Source: Labrys monachus (lineage in GTDB: Bacteria > Pseudomonadota > Alphaproteobacteria > Rhizobiales > Labraceae). Taken from it: a stretch of DNA of 64,000 nt. The notes under the pieces were generated by a model. That model had not been told where the DNA came from, ran no database searches, and worked only from the letters and a program-made list of their open reading frames with translations. Both the position numbers and the translations under genes were made by a program. The stretch covers positions 4,037,001 to 4,101,000 of the forward strand of contig NZ_JAUSVK010000001.1 in assembly GCF_030814655.1 (NCBI RefSeq). Direction: 5' to 3'. This document shows, piece by piece, positions 37,279 to 46,350 of this stretch. Numbering within the stretch: the first letter of the stretch is position 1; every line of letters starts with the position of its first letter.

Positions 37279-38106
37279 TCATGCCAGGCAGATGGCGCCG
37301 AGGGCGACGACAAGGCAGGCGCCGATACGCCGCGGCGTCAGTGTTTCGGCGAGGAAGACCCGGCCGATCACCGCCGCGAAGACGACGCTCGTCTCGCGCA
37401 GCGCCGTGATCGGCCCCGCCGGCCCGAGGGCGAACGCGGCGATGACGGCCGCATAGGCCACCAGCGAGAGCACGCCGCCGGCCAGCGCCTTGTGGGTCTC
37501 GCGCGACCGCAGATCCACCGCGAGCCTTCCACGCATCAGGACGAAGGTCGCGGGCAGGAGCGTGCCGTAGAGCAGGCAGATCCAGGTCGCATAGACCGCC
37601 GGGCTGGCCGCCTGCCGCACCCCGATCGCATCGACCATGGTGTAGCCGGCGATGAAGACCGCCGTCGCCAGCGCCAGCAGGATGGACGAAAGGCCCGCCC
37701 GCCCCCTGCCCGAAGCGAGGCTCATGATGCCGAGCGCGACGAGGACGACCCCGACCATCGGCAGCGGGGCGAGCGCCTGTCCGGCCAGGCCGAGGCCGCC
37801 CAGCGTCACCAGCAGCGGCACGCTGCCCCTGACGACGGGATAGACCTGCCCCAGCTCCCCGTGCCGGTAGGCGGCGACGAGAAAGACGCTGTAGCCGACC
37901 TGGAGGCAGGAGGAGAGCACGAGATACGGCCACGCCGAAGACGGCGGCAGGGGCAGCACGAAGGCGAAGGGGATGGCGACCGCCGTCATGGCGGAACTCA
38001 TGACGGTGACGGTCCACAGCCTGTCCGCGCCGATGCGCAGGACCGCATTCCATGTCGCGTGCAGGACGGCCGCGAACAAGGCGAGCGCGATGACGGTGGG
38101 GGTCAC
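37279..38106 (-). CDS. EamA/DMT family transporter
   Basis: A 275-residue drug/metabolite transporter with ten predicted membrane segments in two EamA repeats (VLHATWNAVLR at the start, LGPAGPITALRETSVVFAAVIGRVFLAETLTPRR near the end). Its GTG start at 38106 overlaps the TetR stop (GTGA), so it is translated with that regulator. An efflux or metabolite-export role controlled by the TetR protein is likely. Confidence 0.91.
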   Translation of the reverse strand: MTPTVIALALFAAVLHATWNAVLRIGADRLWTVTVMSSAMTAVAIPFAFVLPLPPSSAWPYLVLSSCLQVGYSVFLVAAYRHGELGQVYPVVRGSVPLLVTLGGLGLAGQALAPLPMVGVVLVALGIMSLASGRGRAGLSSILLALATAVFIAGYTMVDAIGVRQAASPAVYATWICLLYGTLLPATFVLMRGRLAVDLRSRETHKALAGGVLSLVAYAAVIAAFALGPAGPITALRETSVVFAAVIGRVFLAETLTPRRIGACLVVALGAICLA

Positions 38107-38687
38107 GGCAGGTCGCCTCCCGCCGCCATGATCACGGGCACCATGGCGCGGAGGCTTCGGACGGCCTCCTCTTCCCGGCCGAGCTGGGCCAAGAGGGAAG
38201 CGCCTTCGAAGAGCATGAACAGCGCCGTGGCAGCATCGTCCGCCCGGTCGCCGGGCATCGCGCCGTCGAGAAGCAGCCGCAGGCGCTGCCTGAAGCCGTC
38301 CTTCTGCCGGGCGACCGCCGCGAAGACCGGGTGGCCGGGCTCCCCGAACTCGGCCAGGGCATGGGCGAAAAGGCAGCCGTGAAAATCCGCGCTGCGAAAC
38401 CAGCGCTCATACCAGCCGACGATCGTTCCGATTTTTTCCCGCGGGGTCGTCGCCATGGCGGCCAGCCCGTCGAGCTGCGCTTCGAACCGCCTGGCACGAT
38501 ATTCGAGGACTTCGACGATGAGGCCGTCCTTGTTGGGAAAATGACGGTACATCGTCATCTTCGCCACGTCCGCTTCGGCGATGATGCGGTCGATGCCGAC
38601 GGCGTGGTAGCCGGCGCGCTTGAACAGCCCATAGGCGGTCTCGACGATATGCCGGCGCTTGTCGATCGTCGGGGCGGCTCGAATCAT
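38103..38687 (-). CDS. TetR/AcrR family transcriptional regulator
   Basis: A 194-residue repressor. The N-terminal helix-turn-helix is KRRHIVETAYGLFKRAGYHAVGIDRIIAEADVAKMTMYRHFPNKDGLI, a standard TetR pattern with the YRHF end of the recognition helix. The C-terminal ligand domain (WFRSADFHGCLFAHALAEF) resembles TetR_C regulators of transporters. A perfect 22-bp palindrome lies 14 bases upstream of its start, so it very likely represses its own operon with the EamA transporter. Confidence 0.93.
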   Translation of the reverse strand: MIRAAPTIDKRRHIVETAYGLFKRAGYHAVGIDRIIAEADVAKMTMYRHFPNKDGLIVEVLEYRARRFEAQLDGLAAMATTPREKIGTIVGWYERWFRSADFHGCLFAHALAEFGEPGHPVFAAVARQKDGFRQRLRLLLDGAMPGDRADDAATALFMLFEGASLLAQLGREEEAVRSLRAMVPVIMAAGGDLP

Positions 38688-38700
38688 GGGGGCACCAGGT

Positions 38701-38722
38701 GATGAGACAGGTCTGTCTCATC
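38701..38722. promoter_or_regulatory. TetR operator palindrome
   Basis: GATGAGACAG, two bases, CTGTCTCATC: a perfect 10-bp inverted repeat 14 bases upstream of the TetR start, in the expected promoter/leader position. The core GAGACAG/CTGTCTC contains the GACAGxxCTGTC pattern common for TetR-family sites controlling efflux pumps. Confidence 0.82.
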
Positions 38723-38791
38723 TATCGGCCCTATTGCCTCCCTCGTCAACGGCGTTCCGACCGCATGTCACCGCACGCGCAGGCGGCGGGT

Positions 38792-39601
38792 TCAGAGCGG
38801 CGCCGCCGGATGGGGCGAGGCATCATAGGCGCCCCAGACCGATTGGTCGTAATTCACCATCGATCCCGTCATCAGGCCCGATTCGTCGCTCGACAGGAAG
38901 GCGACGGCCCGGGCGACCTCATAGGGATCGATGAGCCGGCCGAAGGGCTGGGCTGCCGCCGCCGCCGCGAGCCAGTCGTCGGGCGCACCGTGGAATTCGC
39001 GCTGGATGCGGTCCTCGCCGTCGCTCGCCATCCAGCCGATGTTGAGGCCGTTGACGCGGATGCGGTTGCGCAGCACCGCATAGGCGGTGTTCTGCGTCAG
39101 CGTCGCCAGCGCCCCCTTGGAGCCGCAATAGGCGGCGATGAAGGGCTGGCCGGCCTTGGCCGACATCGAGCAGATGTTGACGATCGTTCCCTCGACGCTC
39201 TCCCGGCGCATCAGCTTGATCGCATCCTGCATCAGGAAGAACGGCGCGCGGACATTGACGGCGAACATCCTGTCGAAGAGGTCCGGCGTGGTGTCGAGGA
39301 TGGTGCCGCGATCGGTGATCGCCGCCGCATTGACGAGGGCGTCGACGCGTCCGAATTCGGCATCCGCCTTCGCCATGACCGCGCGGCAATCCTCCACTCT
39401 GGCGAGATCGGCCGGCACGTAGACCACCCGGGCGCCGGTGACTTCGGCGATCTCGCGCGCCCGCGCCTCGCCCTTGTCGCGCGAGCGGCCGCAGATGACG
39501 ATGCCCGCCGCGCCGCGCTCGCCGAACAGATGCGCGATCGCGGCGCCGAGCCCCTGCGTGCCGCCGGTAACGACGGCGATCTTACCCTCGAATTGACTCA
39601 C
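38792..39601 (-). CDS. SDR family oxidoreductase of the inositol region
   Basis: A 269-residue classical SDR. The cofactor motif TGGTQGLG, NAA (LVNAAAIT), catalytic Ser (ICSMSAK) and Y-x3-K (YCGSKGAL) are all present, and Arg after the second strand (CGRSRDKG) suggests NADP preference. It lies 108 bases downstream of iolD on the same strand. In inositol-using Rhizobiales an SDR often accompanies iol genes and oxidises a cyclitol or related sugar alcohol. The start is the GTG at 39601. Confidence 0.9.
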   Translation of the reverse strand: MSQFEGKIAVVTGGTQGLGAAIAHLFGERGAAGIVICGRSRDKGEARAREIAEVTGARVVYVPADLARVEDCRAVMAKADAEFGRVDALVNAAAITDRGTILDTTPDLFDRMFAVNVRAPFFLMQDAIKLMRRESVEGTIVNICSMSAKAGQPFIAAYCGSKGALATLTQNTAYAVLRNRIRVNGLNIGWMASDGEDRIQREFHGAPDDWLAAAAAAQPFGRLIDPYEVARAVAFLSSDESGLMTGSMVNYDQSVWGAYDASPHPAAPL

Positions 39602-39709
39602 GGTCCTGCCCTTCGATGATGATGCCGAATTGACGTTCCGAGCCTGTTTCCGCCGTCATTCCTCGCCGCTGCCCGGCCCGCCGGACGGCGCCTGAGGTCT
39701 CCTGCCGGC

Positions 39710-41551
39710 TCAGACGCCGACGCGCTGCTTCCTGCGGCCCTGCTGCTGGGCTCCGGCGGCTTCGAGCACGCGCGGATTCGCGCTGGTCTCGGGTACGCCG
39801 ACGTCCCACCAGGCATCGCCCGGCGTCCAGGTGAAGGCGTCGGAGACGATCGAGATCACCGTCGTGCGATCGTTTCCTTTGGCCCAGTCGAGGGCCTGGC
39901 CGAGATCGGCGAGGCTCTCGACCTTGCGGGTCAGCGCGCCCATCGCCTGGGCATGTCCGGCGAAATCCACCGGGAACGGCTCCTTCACCCGGCAGTCGCG
40001 GATCAGATTGTTGAAGGAGGCGATGCCCTTGGCGTTCTGCAGGCGGTTGATGACGGCATAGCCGCCATTGTCGCAGACCACGACGATAAGCTTGTGGCCC
40101 GACAGCACGGTCGAATAGATGTCCGAATTCATCATCATGTAGCTGCCGTCGCCGACCATGACGATGGGCGTGCGGGACGGATCGGCCATCGCCGCACCCC
40201 ACCCCGCGGCGATCTCGTAGCCCATGCAGGAGAAGCCGAACTCGCAGTCGAAGGTGTGGGGCGCCTTGACCCGCCAGTTCTTCATCACCTCGCCCGGCAA
40301 TCCCCCGGCCGCAGTGATGAGGAGATCACGGTCGTCCGCCTTGGCGTTGACCACGCCGATGACCTGCGCATAGGTCGGCACGGGATCGTTGGTCGGCTTC
40401 TGGAAACCGTCGAGCATCGCGTTCCAGCGCGCGAATTCGAGGCGTCCCTTCTGCGTCCAGGCGGCGTCGGCCCGCCATCCCGCCATGCCCGCATCGAGTT
40501 CGGCGAGGGTTTCGCGGGCATCGCCGACCACCGCGAGCGCACGGTGCTTGGTCGCATCGTGCCGCGCCGCGTTGACGGAAACGAATTTGGCGTCCTGTCG
40601 GAAACAGGTCCAGGACCCCGTGGTGAAGTCCATCAGCCGCGTCCCCACGGCGAGAATCACGTCGGCCTCGGCCGCCAGGGCATTGGCCGAGGTCGAGCCG
40701 ACGATGCCGATCGGGCCGATATGGGCCGGATGGTCATGCGTGAGGGCGCCCTTGCCGGCGATGGTCTCGGCCACGGGAATGCCGTGATCGGCGGCGAAGG
40801 CGCCGAGCGCGTCCTCGGCCCCGGAATAGCGTACGCCCCCACCCGAGATGATCAGCGGGCGCTTCGCTGCCCTCAACAGGGCGAGCGCCTGGGCGAGGCG
40901 GTCCCGGTCGGGACGCGGGCGCGGGATGGCATGGACGGTCTCCTCGAAGAAGGCGGCCGGGTAGTCCCAGGCGATCTCCTGCACGTCCTGCGGCAAGGCG
41001 AGGAAGGCGGGGCCGCAATCGGCAGGGTCCAGCAGGGTCGCGACGGCCTGCGGGAGGGAGGAGATGATCTGCTCGGGATGGACGATGCGGTCCCAGTAGC
41101 GCGTCACCGCCTTGAAGGCGTCGTTGACGTTGACGGTCGGGTCGCCGAAATGCTCGACCTGCTGCATCACCGGATCCGGCCGGCGGTTGATGAATGTGTC
41201 CCCCGAGATCATGAGGATCGGCAGGCGGTTGGCATGGGCGACGCCGGCCGCGGTGATCATGTTGAGCGCGCCGGGGCCGATCGAGGTGGCGGCGACCATG
41301 ATCTGGCGGCGGCGCCTGGCCTTGGCGAAGCCGATCGCCGCCAGCGCCATCGACTGCTCGTTCTGGCCGCGCCAGGTCGGCAGCACCTCCCGCGCCGCTT
41401 CGAGCGCTTCGGACAGGCACGTGACGTTGCCGTGGCCGAAGATGGCGAAGACGCCGGGAAACAGCGGCGCTCTCTCGTCGTCGATGATGGTGAACTGGTT
41501 GCAGAGATAACGCACCACGGCCTGCGCCATCGTGCAGCGGATGGTCGACAT
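39710..41551 (-). CDS. iolD: 3D-(3,5/4)-trihydroxycyclohexane-1,2-dione hydrolase
   Basis: A 613-residue thiamine diphosphate enzyme of the IolD family (EC 3.7.1.22), which opens the ring of the inositol catabolic intermediate. The N-terminal ThDP pyrimidine domain has the activating Glu65 in GQNEQSMAL; the C-terminal domain carries the diphosphate motif beginning GDGSYMMMNSD (467 onward) and DNGGYAVINRLQ. IolD-specific stretches such as FPGVFAIFGHGNV, WRGQNEQSM and SFNNLIRDCRV are recognisable. GGGAGGAGCGA precedes the ATG at 41551. The other core iol genes (iolB, C, E) are not in the window. Confidence 0.95.
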   Translation of the reverse strand: MSTIRCTMAQAVVRYLCNQFTIIDDERAPLFPGVFAIFGHGNVTCLSEALEAAREVLPTWRGQNEQSMALAAIGFAKARRRRQIMVAATSIGPGALNMITAAGVAHANRLPILMISGDTFINRRPDPVMQQVEHFGDPTVNVNDAFKAVTRYWDRIVHPEQIISSLPQAVATLLDPADCGPAFLALPQDVQEIAWDYPAAFFEETVHAIPRPRPDRDRLAQALALLRAAKRPLIISGGGVRYSGAEDALGAFAADHGIPVAETIAGKGALTHDHPAHIGPIGIVGSTSANALAAEADVILAVGTRLMDFTTGSWTCFRQDAKFVSVNAARHDATKHRALAVVGDARETLAELDAGMAGWRADAAWTQKGRLEFARWNAMLDGFQKPTNDPVPTYAQVIGVVNAKADDRDLLITAAGGLPGEVMKNWRVKAPHTFDCEFGFSCMGYEIAAGWGAAMADPSRTPIVMVGDGSYMMMNSDIYSTVLSGHKLIVVVCDNGGYAVINRLQNAKGIASFNNLIRDCRVKEPFPVDFAGHAQAMGALTRKVESLADLGQALDWAKGNDRTTVISIVSDAFTWTPGDAWWDVGVPETSANPRVLEAAGAQQQGRRKQRVGV

Positions 41552-42068
41552 TCGCTCCTCCCGTCCCTGCGGTGGATCGCCTCGCCGGGCGCTCCTTTTT
41601 GTTGCCGGAAGCTTATTGCGAAATGCCTCGGGCGCAAGGACTATCGGGGCACAAGCGCTGTTGAAGGCGTTCGATCGGCCCTGACGGTCAGCCCGTCCTC
41701 CCCGCCGCTTTGGTGCACGACATCCACGGGGGATCGCGCAAGGCGTGAAACGCCGCGGCCCCAGGGGATGAGGTGTCCTGAAGCGCCGCCATCGCCTTGA
41801 CAGGCCTCGGCCTGCGACGATAGCCTCTCACTGGTCCGCTCAACGGACCAGCGATACAGTTTCGTTCCGGAACGACAGGGAGGCTTCCGGCCCCGCACCA
41901 TGCGCTCTCGGGCGGCACGGGCGGCTGCCGCCATGCGCAATCACCGACGATCCAATCGGACGGCCCGGCCGGCGGCGAAGCGGTTTCGTCGCGGGCGAGC
42001 GCCGCCACAGTCGACCCGGAAACAACCAATTGCCGCCCGCAAAACAGAGGCGGCCACTCAGGGAGAGC
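41552..42068. other. Divergent intergenic region between iolD and an importer operon
   Basis: No gene is supported. It must hold the promoters of iolD (minus) and the binding-protein operon (plus). One clear structure is an 8-bp perfect stem at 41831-41851 (CTGGTCCG, CTCAA, CGGACCAG), usable as an operator or hairpin. I see no further recognisable site. Confidence 0.5.
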
Positions 42069-43058
42069 ATGTCCATGAAACGTCGTACCTTCGTCGGGCT
42101 GGCCTTGGCCACCGCCGCCTCCGCCGCCCTCGATCTCGGCATGGCGCAGCCGGCGGCCGCGGCCTCCAAGGAAATCGTCTATCTCACGCCGGGTCTCGAC
42201 CTGCCGTTCTGGCGCTATCTGTCGAAAGGCGTCGAGAAGGTCGCCAAGGAGAAGGGCTACGGCTTCCAGGCGCTCGATTCCCACAACAGCGCCCAGACGC
42301 AGCTGCAGAACGCGCAGGATGCGATCGCCCGCGGCGTCGCCGGCATCGTGATCTCGCCGACCGACAGCTCGACGGCGCCGACCGTCCTGCAACTGGCCAA
42401 GCGCGCCAACATTCCCGTCGTCATCGGCGATATCGGCACCAACAGCGGCGAATATGTCTCCTTCATCATCTCGGACAATTACGAGGGCGCGAACGGCGTC
42501 GGCAAGGCGCTCGCCGAACTGCTGAAGGCGAAGGGCTGGCAGGACGGCTCGGTCGGCATCGTGTCGATCTCGCAGGCCCGCAAGAACGGCCAGGCCCGCA
42601 CCAAGGGCTTCAAGGACGCGCTGGCGGCGGCCGGCATCAAGGGTGATGCGGGGCTGCAGCAGATGCAGTCCTACACCGCCGACGAAACCTTCAAGTTCAC
42701 GCAGGACATGCTGACGGCCAATCCCGACATGCGGGCGCTGTTCGTGCAGACCGACCAGCCGGCGGTCGGCGCACTGCGCGCCATCAAGGCGGCGCATCGC
42801 GACGGGCAGGTCCTGGTCGCCGCCTTCGACGGCATTCCCGAATTCGTCGACCTCCTGAAGTCCGGCGACATCGTGGTCTCCGGCATGCAGCAGCCCTATT
42901 TGATGGGCGAGAAGTCGGCGCAGGCCCTGTTCACCCACCTGGAAGGCGGCACGCCGGAAAAGCAGATCCTGGTGCCGATCCTGGTGGTCACCAGCAAGAA
43001 CATCGACCAATTGCTGCCGACGGTGAAGGAAACGGTGTTCGCCAACGAGGTGAAATGA
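42069..43058 (+). CDS. CUT2 sugar ABC transporter substrate-binding protein
   Basis: A 329-residue periplasmic binding protein of the ribose-binding-like group (Peripla_BP_4). The N-terminus MSMKRRTFVGLALATAASAALD looks like a twin-arginine-type signal ending before AAS-KEI. The mature part has LDLPFWRYLSKGVEKVAKEKG, DAIARGVAGIVISPTDSSTAP and VAAFDGIPEFVDLLKSGDIV. AGGGAGAGC precedes the ATG at 42069; an ATG at 42075 is equally placed. It starts a three-gene operon with an ATPase and a permease, and is divergent from iolD; inositol or a related polyol is the best guess for the ligand. Confidence 0.91.
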   Translation: MSMKRRTFVGLALATAASAALDLGMAQPAAAASKEIVYLTPGLDLPFWRYLSKGVEKVAKEKGYGFQALDSHNSAQTQLQNAQDAIARGVAGIVISPTDSSTAPTVLQLAKRANIPVVIGDIGTNSGEYVSFIISDNYEGANGVGKALAELLKAKGWQDGSVGIVSISQARKNGQARTKGFKDALAAAGIKGDAGLQQMQSYTADETFKFTQDMLTANPDMRALFVQTDQPAVGALRAIKAAHRDGQVLVAAFDGIPEFVDLLKSGDIVVSGMQQPYLMGEKSAQALFTHLEGGTPEKQILVPILVVTSKNIDQLLPTVKETVFANEVK

Positions 43059-43102
43059 GGCGGGGCGTCGGGATGACCGACGTCCCGTTCATGCATTGCG
43101 AG

Positions 43103-43245
43103 CCTTCTCCCGTGTCGGGAGAAGGTCCCGGCGGGGGATGAGGGTCTAAGCCTCGACTAGGACAACTCGATTGGTCACACTCGAATTGTCGAATGTCAGA
43201 CCCTCATCCGGCGCTGCGCACCTCCTTCTCCCGCCTGGGAGAAGG
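43103..43245. repeat. Composite palindromic intergenic element
   Basis: Two internal hairpins, 43103-43125 (CCTTCTCCCG-TGT-CGGGAGAAGG) and 43224-43245 (CCTTCTCCC-GCCT-GGGAGAAGG), are flanked inside by a long-range 12-bp inverted repeat (GGATGAGGGTCT at 43136-43147, AGACCCTCATCC at 43198-43209). The whole is an inverted repeat of about 140 bases. This CTTCTCCC / CCCTCATCC element type is scattered in rhizobial genomes. It falls between the binding-protein and ATPase genes of one operon. Confidence 0.82.
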
Positions 43246-43321
43246 AAAATCGCGACATTTTCTCTGAATCGATGCCTTCGTCATCCGCTCTCGAACAGCC
43301 CCTCTCCCGGATATATGCCAC

Positions 43322-45214
43322 TTGACCGACGCGACCGACAGTTCCTCCGCACTCATGCTGACCGCGACCGGCATCGCCAGGAGCTTCGGGCGGACCCGCG
43401 CGCTGGTCGATGCCGATCTCGAGCTGCGCCGCGGCGAGGTTCACGGCCTGCTGGGCGCCAACGGGGCGGGAAAGTCGACGCTGTCGCGCGTGATCTGCGG
43501 CCTCATCAAGCCGGATGCCGGCGCCATCACCTATCTCGGCCAACCCCTGCGGCTGCAGTCGACGCGCGAGGCGCTGCGCGCCGGCATCGCCCTGGTGAGC
43601 CAGGAGACCAGCCTGGCGCCGGACATGCAGGTGATCGAGAACATCTTCCTGCCCGAACTCGGCCGGCCGGGACGGCTCTCCTATGCGAGGATGCGCCGCA
43701 AGGCCGGCGAGATCCTGCAGAGGCTCGGCCATGAACACGCCTTGCCGCTGGACGAGGAGGTCCGCCGCCTTTCCGCTGCGCAGCGCCAGCTCGTCGAGAT
43801 CGCCAAGGCGCTGGCGCTCGATGCCAATCTCCTCATCTTCGACGAGCCGACCGCTTCGCTCAGCCCCACCGAGGTCGAGCGCCTCTTCGACATCATGGCG
43901 CGGCTGCGCGAGGACGGACGCGGCCTGATCTTCGTCTCCCACCGGCTGGAGGAGGTGTTCGCCATCACCGACCGGGTGACGATCATGCGCGAGGGCCGTA
44001 CGGTCGCCCGATCGCTGCCGACCGCCGGCCTCGGCCAGTCCGACATCATCCGCCACATGGTCGGGCAGGACATCGGCATGGTCTATGCCCGGCGCGCTTC
44101 CGTGGAAACGGGCCGGGAGGAGCCGGTGGTTCTCGAAATCGAGAAGCTGGCGGCGCGGCCGGCGGTGCGCGACGTCTCCTTTTCGGTCCGCCGCGGCGAG
44201 ATCGTCGGCCTGGGCGGGCTGGTCGGCGCCGGGCGTTCGGAAACGGCCGAGGCGATCTTCGGGCTCAGGCCCCGGACCGGGGGGACGATCAGGGTCGACG
44301 GCGCGCTCATCGATCCCCGCAAGCCCGCCGATGCGGTCCGGGCCGGCATCGGCATGGTGGCGGAAGACCGGCGCTACCAGAGCATCGTGCCGGACCTGAC
44401 GGTACGCGAGAATCTCCTGCTCGCCCATATCGGCGCCGACAAGGGCTTCGGCCTGCGCTACGGGCGGCGGCAGCGCCAGCTGGAGACGCTGATCGCCAAG
44501 CTCGACCTCCCGGCCGACCGGCTCGACGCCAGCCTGCTCACCTTCTCCGGCGGCATGCAGCAGAAGGTGGTGATCGCGCGCTGGCTCCTGCTGGAACCCA
44601 AGGTCCTCATCCTCGACGAGCCGACCAAGGGCGTCGACATCGGCACGCGCACCTCGATCTACGCCATCCTGCGCGAGATCGCCGCCGGCGGCGTCGCCGT
44701 GCTCGTCATTTCCTCCGATTTCGAGGAATTGCTGGGACTGTGCAGCCGCATCGTCGTCATCAGCGACGGCGCCAGCATCGCCGACCTGCCGGCGGCGCTG
44801 CTCGACGAGGAAAAGCTGACGCTGCTCGCCGCACCGCGGACCTCGACCGCGCGCAACACCGAATTCCTGCGCGCGCTGACCGGCGAGCATGGCGGCACGG
44901 GCTTCTGGGCGCTGCTCGAGAAGAACGAGATCATCTGCCTGAGTTCCGCCGCTTCGGCCGGGGGCGTGGATATCGGCGTGCGCCCGGGCGAGGCGAGCCG
45001 CATCGACGCCACGCAGATCCCGCTCGCCCTCAGCCGCCGCGAGCCGTTCTTCGTGCCGGAAGCCGACAACCGGCGATCAACCATCCTCGTTCCCGTGCGC
45101 AGCCGGCGCGGGCACGACCTCGGCTGGGTGGGCCTCACCTTGCCCGGCACCAGCAATCTGCCGCCCCCTGCCGCCATCCAGGCGAAGGTGGCGACCCTCG
45201 GCGCGTCGGACTGA
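43322..45214 (+). CDS. CUT2 sugar ABC transporter ATP-binding protein with an extra C-terminal domain
   Basis: A 630-residue RbsA-type protein with two ATPase halves. The N half has Walker A GANGAGKST (45-53), LSAAQRQLVEIAKAL and LLIFDEPTASLS. The C half has the usual degenerate Walker A GLVGAGRSE, FSGGMQQKVVIARWL and VLILDEPTKGVD. RbsA proteins end near residue 500-520; this one continues for about 109 residues (522-630) with GFWALLEKNEIICLSSAAS, a predicted beta-rich middle and ILVPVRSRRGHDLGWVGLTL, reminiscent of a GAF-type sensor. The start is a TTG at 43322 without a clear SD; ATG 43355 is an alternative. Confidence 0.91.
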   Translation: MTDATDSSSALMLTATGIARSFGRTRALVDADLELRRGEVHGLLGANGAGKSTLSRVICGLIKPDAGAITYLGQPLRLQSTREALRAGIALVSQETSLAPDMQVIENIFLPELGRPGRLSYARMRRKAGEILQRLGHEHALPLDEEVRRLSAAQRQLVEIAKALALDANLLIFDEPTASLSPTEVERLFDIMARLREDGRGLIFVSHRLEEVFAITDRVTIMREGRTVARSLPTAGLGQSDIIRHMVGQDIGMVYARRASVETGREEPVVLEIEKLAARPAVRDVSFSVRRGEIVGLGGLVGAGRSETAEAIFGLRPRTGGTIRVDGALIDPRKPADAVRAGIGMVAEDRRYQSIVPDLTVRENLLLAHIGADKGFGLRYGRRQRQLETLIAKLDLPADRLDASLLTFSGGMQQKVVIARWLLLEPKVLILDEPTKGVDIGTRTSIYAILREIAAGGVAVLVISSDFEELLGLCSRIVVISDGASIADLPAALLDEEKLTLLAAPRTSTARNTEFLRALTGEHGGTGFWALLEKNEIICLSSAASAGGVDIGVRPGEASRIDATQIPLALSRREPFFVPEADNRRSTILVPVRSRRGHDLGWVGLTLPGTSNLPPPAAIQAKVATLGASD

Positions 45215-45234
45215 CAGGCAAGGGCCAGGACATC

Positions 45235-46203
45235 GTGACAACCAACTCGCTTTCCTCCAAGACGGTCTTCAGCGGCCTGTTCCGCCGGCTCGAAATCCGC
45301 ATGCTCGGCCTCGCCGTCGTCATCGCCGCCTGCCTGTCCGTCCTCTCCCCCTATTTCCTCACCAGCTCCAACCTCTTCAACATCCTCGACCAGTCGGTGG
45401 TGATCGGCATCGTCTCCGTCGGCATGACGATGGTGATCCTCACCGGCGGCATCGACCTGTCGGTCGGCTCGGTGGTCGGGGTGACCGGCATCATCCTCGG
45501 CCTCGCCCTGCAACAGCTGCCGATCCCCGTCGCGATCCTCTGCGCCGTCCTCGCCGGCGCCGGCATCGGCCTGGTCTCGGGCATCCTGACCGCCTATTTC
45601 GGCCTCGCCGCCTTCGTGGTCACCCTGGGCGTGATGGCGATCGGGCGCAGCCTCGCCTACATCTTCTCGGGCCAGACCGCGATTTCCGACATTCCGGATG
45701 CCCTGTCGAACATCGTCTATGCCACCGTGTTCGGCATTCCCAGCAACGTCCTGTTCCTGCTCGCCCTCTACATCATCGCCTGGGCCTATCTCACCTACAC
45801 CAAGGGCGGGCGCACCATCTATGCCGTCGGCTCGAACAAGGAAGCCGCGCGCGCCGCGGGGCTGAACGTCCTGTTCTACTCGGTGCTGCCCTATGTCGTC
45901 TCCGGCGCCCTCGCGGCGGTGGCGGCCACCTTCTCCATCGCCCAGCTGCTCTCGGCCGATCCCTTGATGGGCAACCAGATGGAGCTCGACGCCATCGCCG
46001 CCGTGGTGATCGGCGGCGCCAGCCTGTTCGGCGGCCGCGGCACCATCATCGGCACGCTGTTCGGCGTGCTGATCATGGTGATGATCCGCAACGGCCTCAA
46101 CCTGCTCAGGGTGTCGCCGTTCTGGCAGGGATCGGCCATCGGCACCATCATCATCGTGGCCCTGCTGATCGAGCGGCTGGTCAACTGGCGCTCGAACCGC
46201 TGA
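45235..46203 (+). CDS. CUT2 sugar ABC transporter permease (RbsC type)
   Basis: A 322-residue permease of the RbsC/branched-chain permease fold with eight to ten membrane segments. The signature VILTGGIDLSVGSVVG and the AAVVIGGASLFGGRGTIIGTLFG segment are typical. The start is the GTG at 45235, 20 bases after the ATPase stop, with AGGA five bases upstream; open frame further upstream overlaps the ATPase and is not permease-like. It completes the importer begun at 42069. Confidence 0.93.
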   Translation: MTTNSLSSKTVFSGLFRRLEIRMLGLAVVIAACLSVLSPYFLTSSNLFNILDQSVVIGIVSVGMTMVILTGGIDLSVGSVVGVTGIILGLALQQLPIPVAILCAVLAGAGIGLVSGILTAYFGLAAFVVTLGVMAIGRSLAYIFSGQTAISDIPDALSNIVYATVFGIPSNVLFLLALYIIAWAYLTYTKGGRTIYAVGSNKEAARAAGLNVLFYSVLPYVVSGALAAVAATFSIAQLLSADPLMGNQMELDAIAAVVIGGASLFGGRGTIIGTLFGVLIMVMIRNGLNLLRVSPFWQGSAIGTIIIVALLIERLVNWRSNR

Positions 46204-46204
46204 A

Positions 46205-46248
46205 GCATTTTCCAGAAAAGCCGACCGACTTTTCGATCAAGAAAATGC
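46205..46248. repeat. Nested inverted repeat after the permease gene
   Basis: An outer stem GCATTTTC (46205-46212) / GAAAATGC (46241-46248) encloses an inner stem GAAAAG (46215-46220) / CTTTTC (46229-46234). It begins one base after the permease stop and probably terminates the operon. GCATTTTC-GAAAAG-type palindromes of this form are dispersed in Hyphomicrobiales genomes. Confidence 0.7.
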
Positions 46249-46350
46249 GTCAAAATAGGAAGATAGAGAAAAATTGCCCTGGCGCGCGCAAGCACGGGGG
46301 CGTCATCCGTTCCGACCAAAGCGGGGACGCCGTTTTTGATGGGGGAAGCA

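Noticed and set aside
43322..45214. Degenerate Walker A in the second half of the double ATPase as evidence of inactivation
   Set aside because: GLVGAGRSE-type sequences are normal for the C-terminal half of RbsA-family proteins, so this alone is not unusual.
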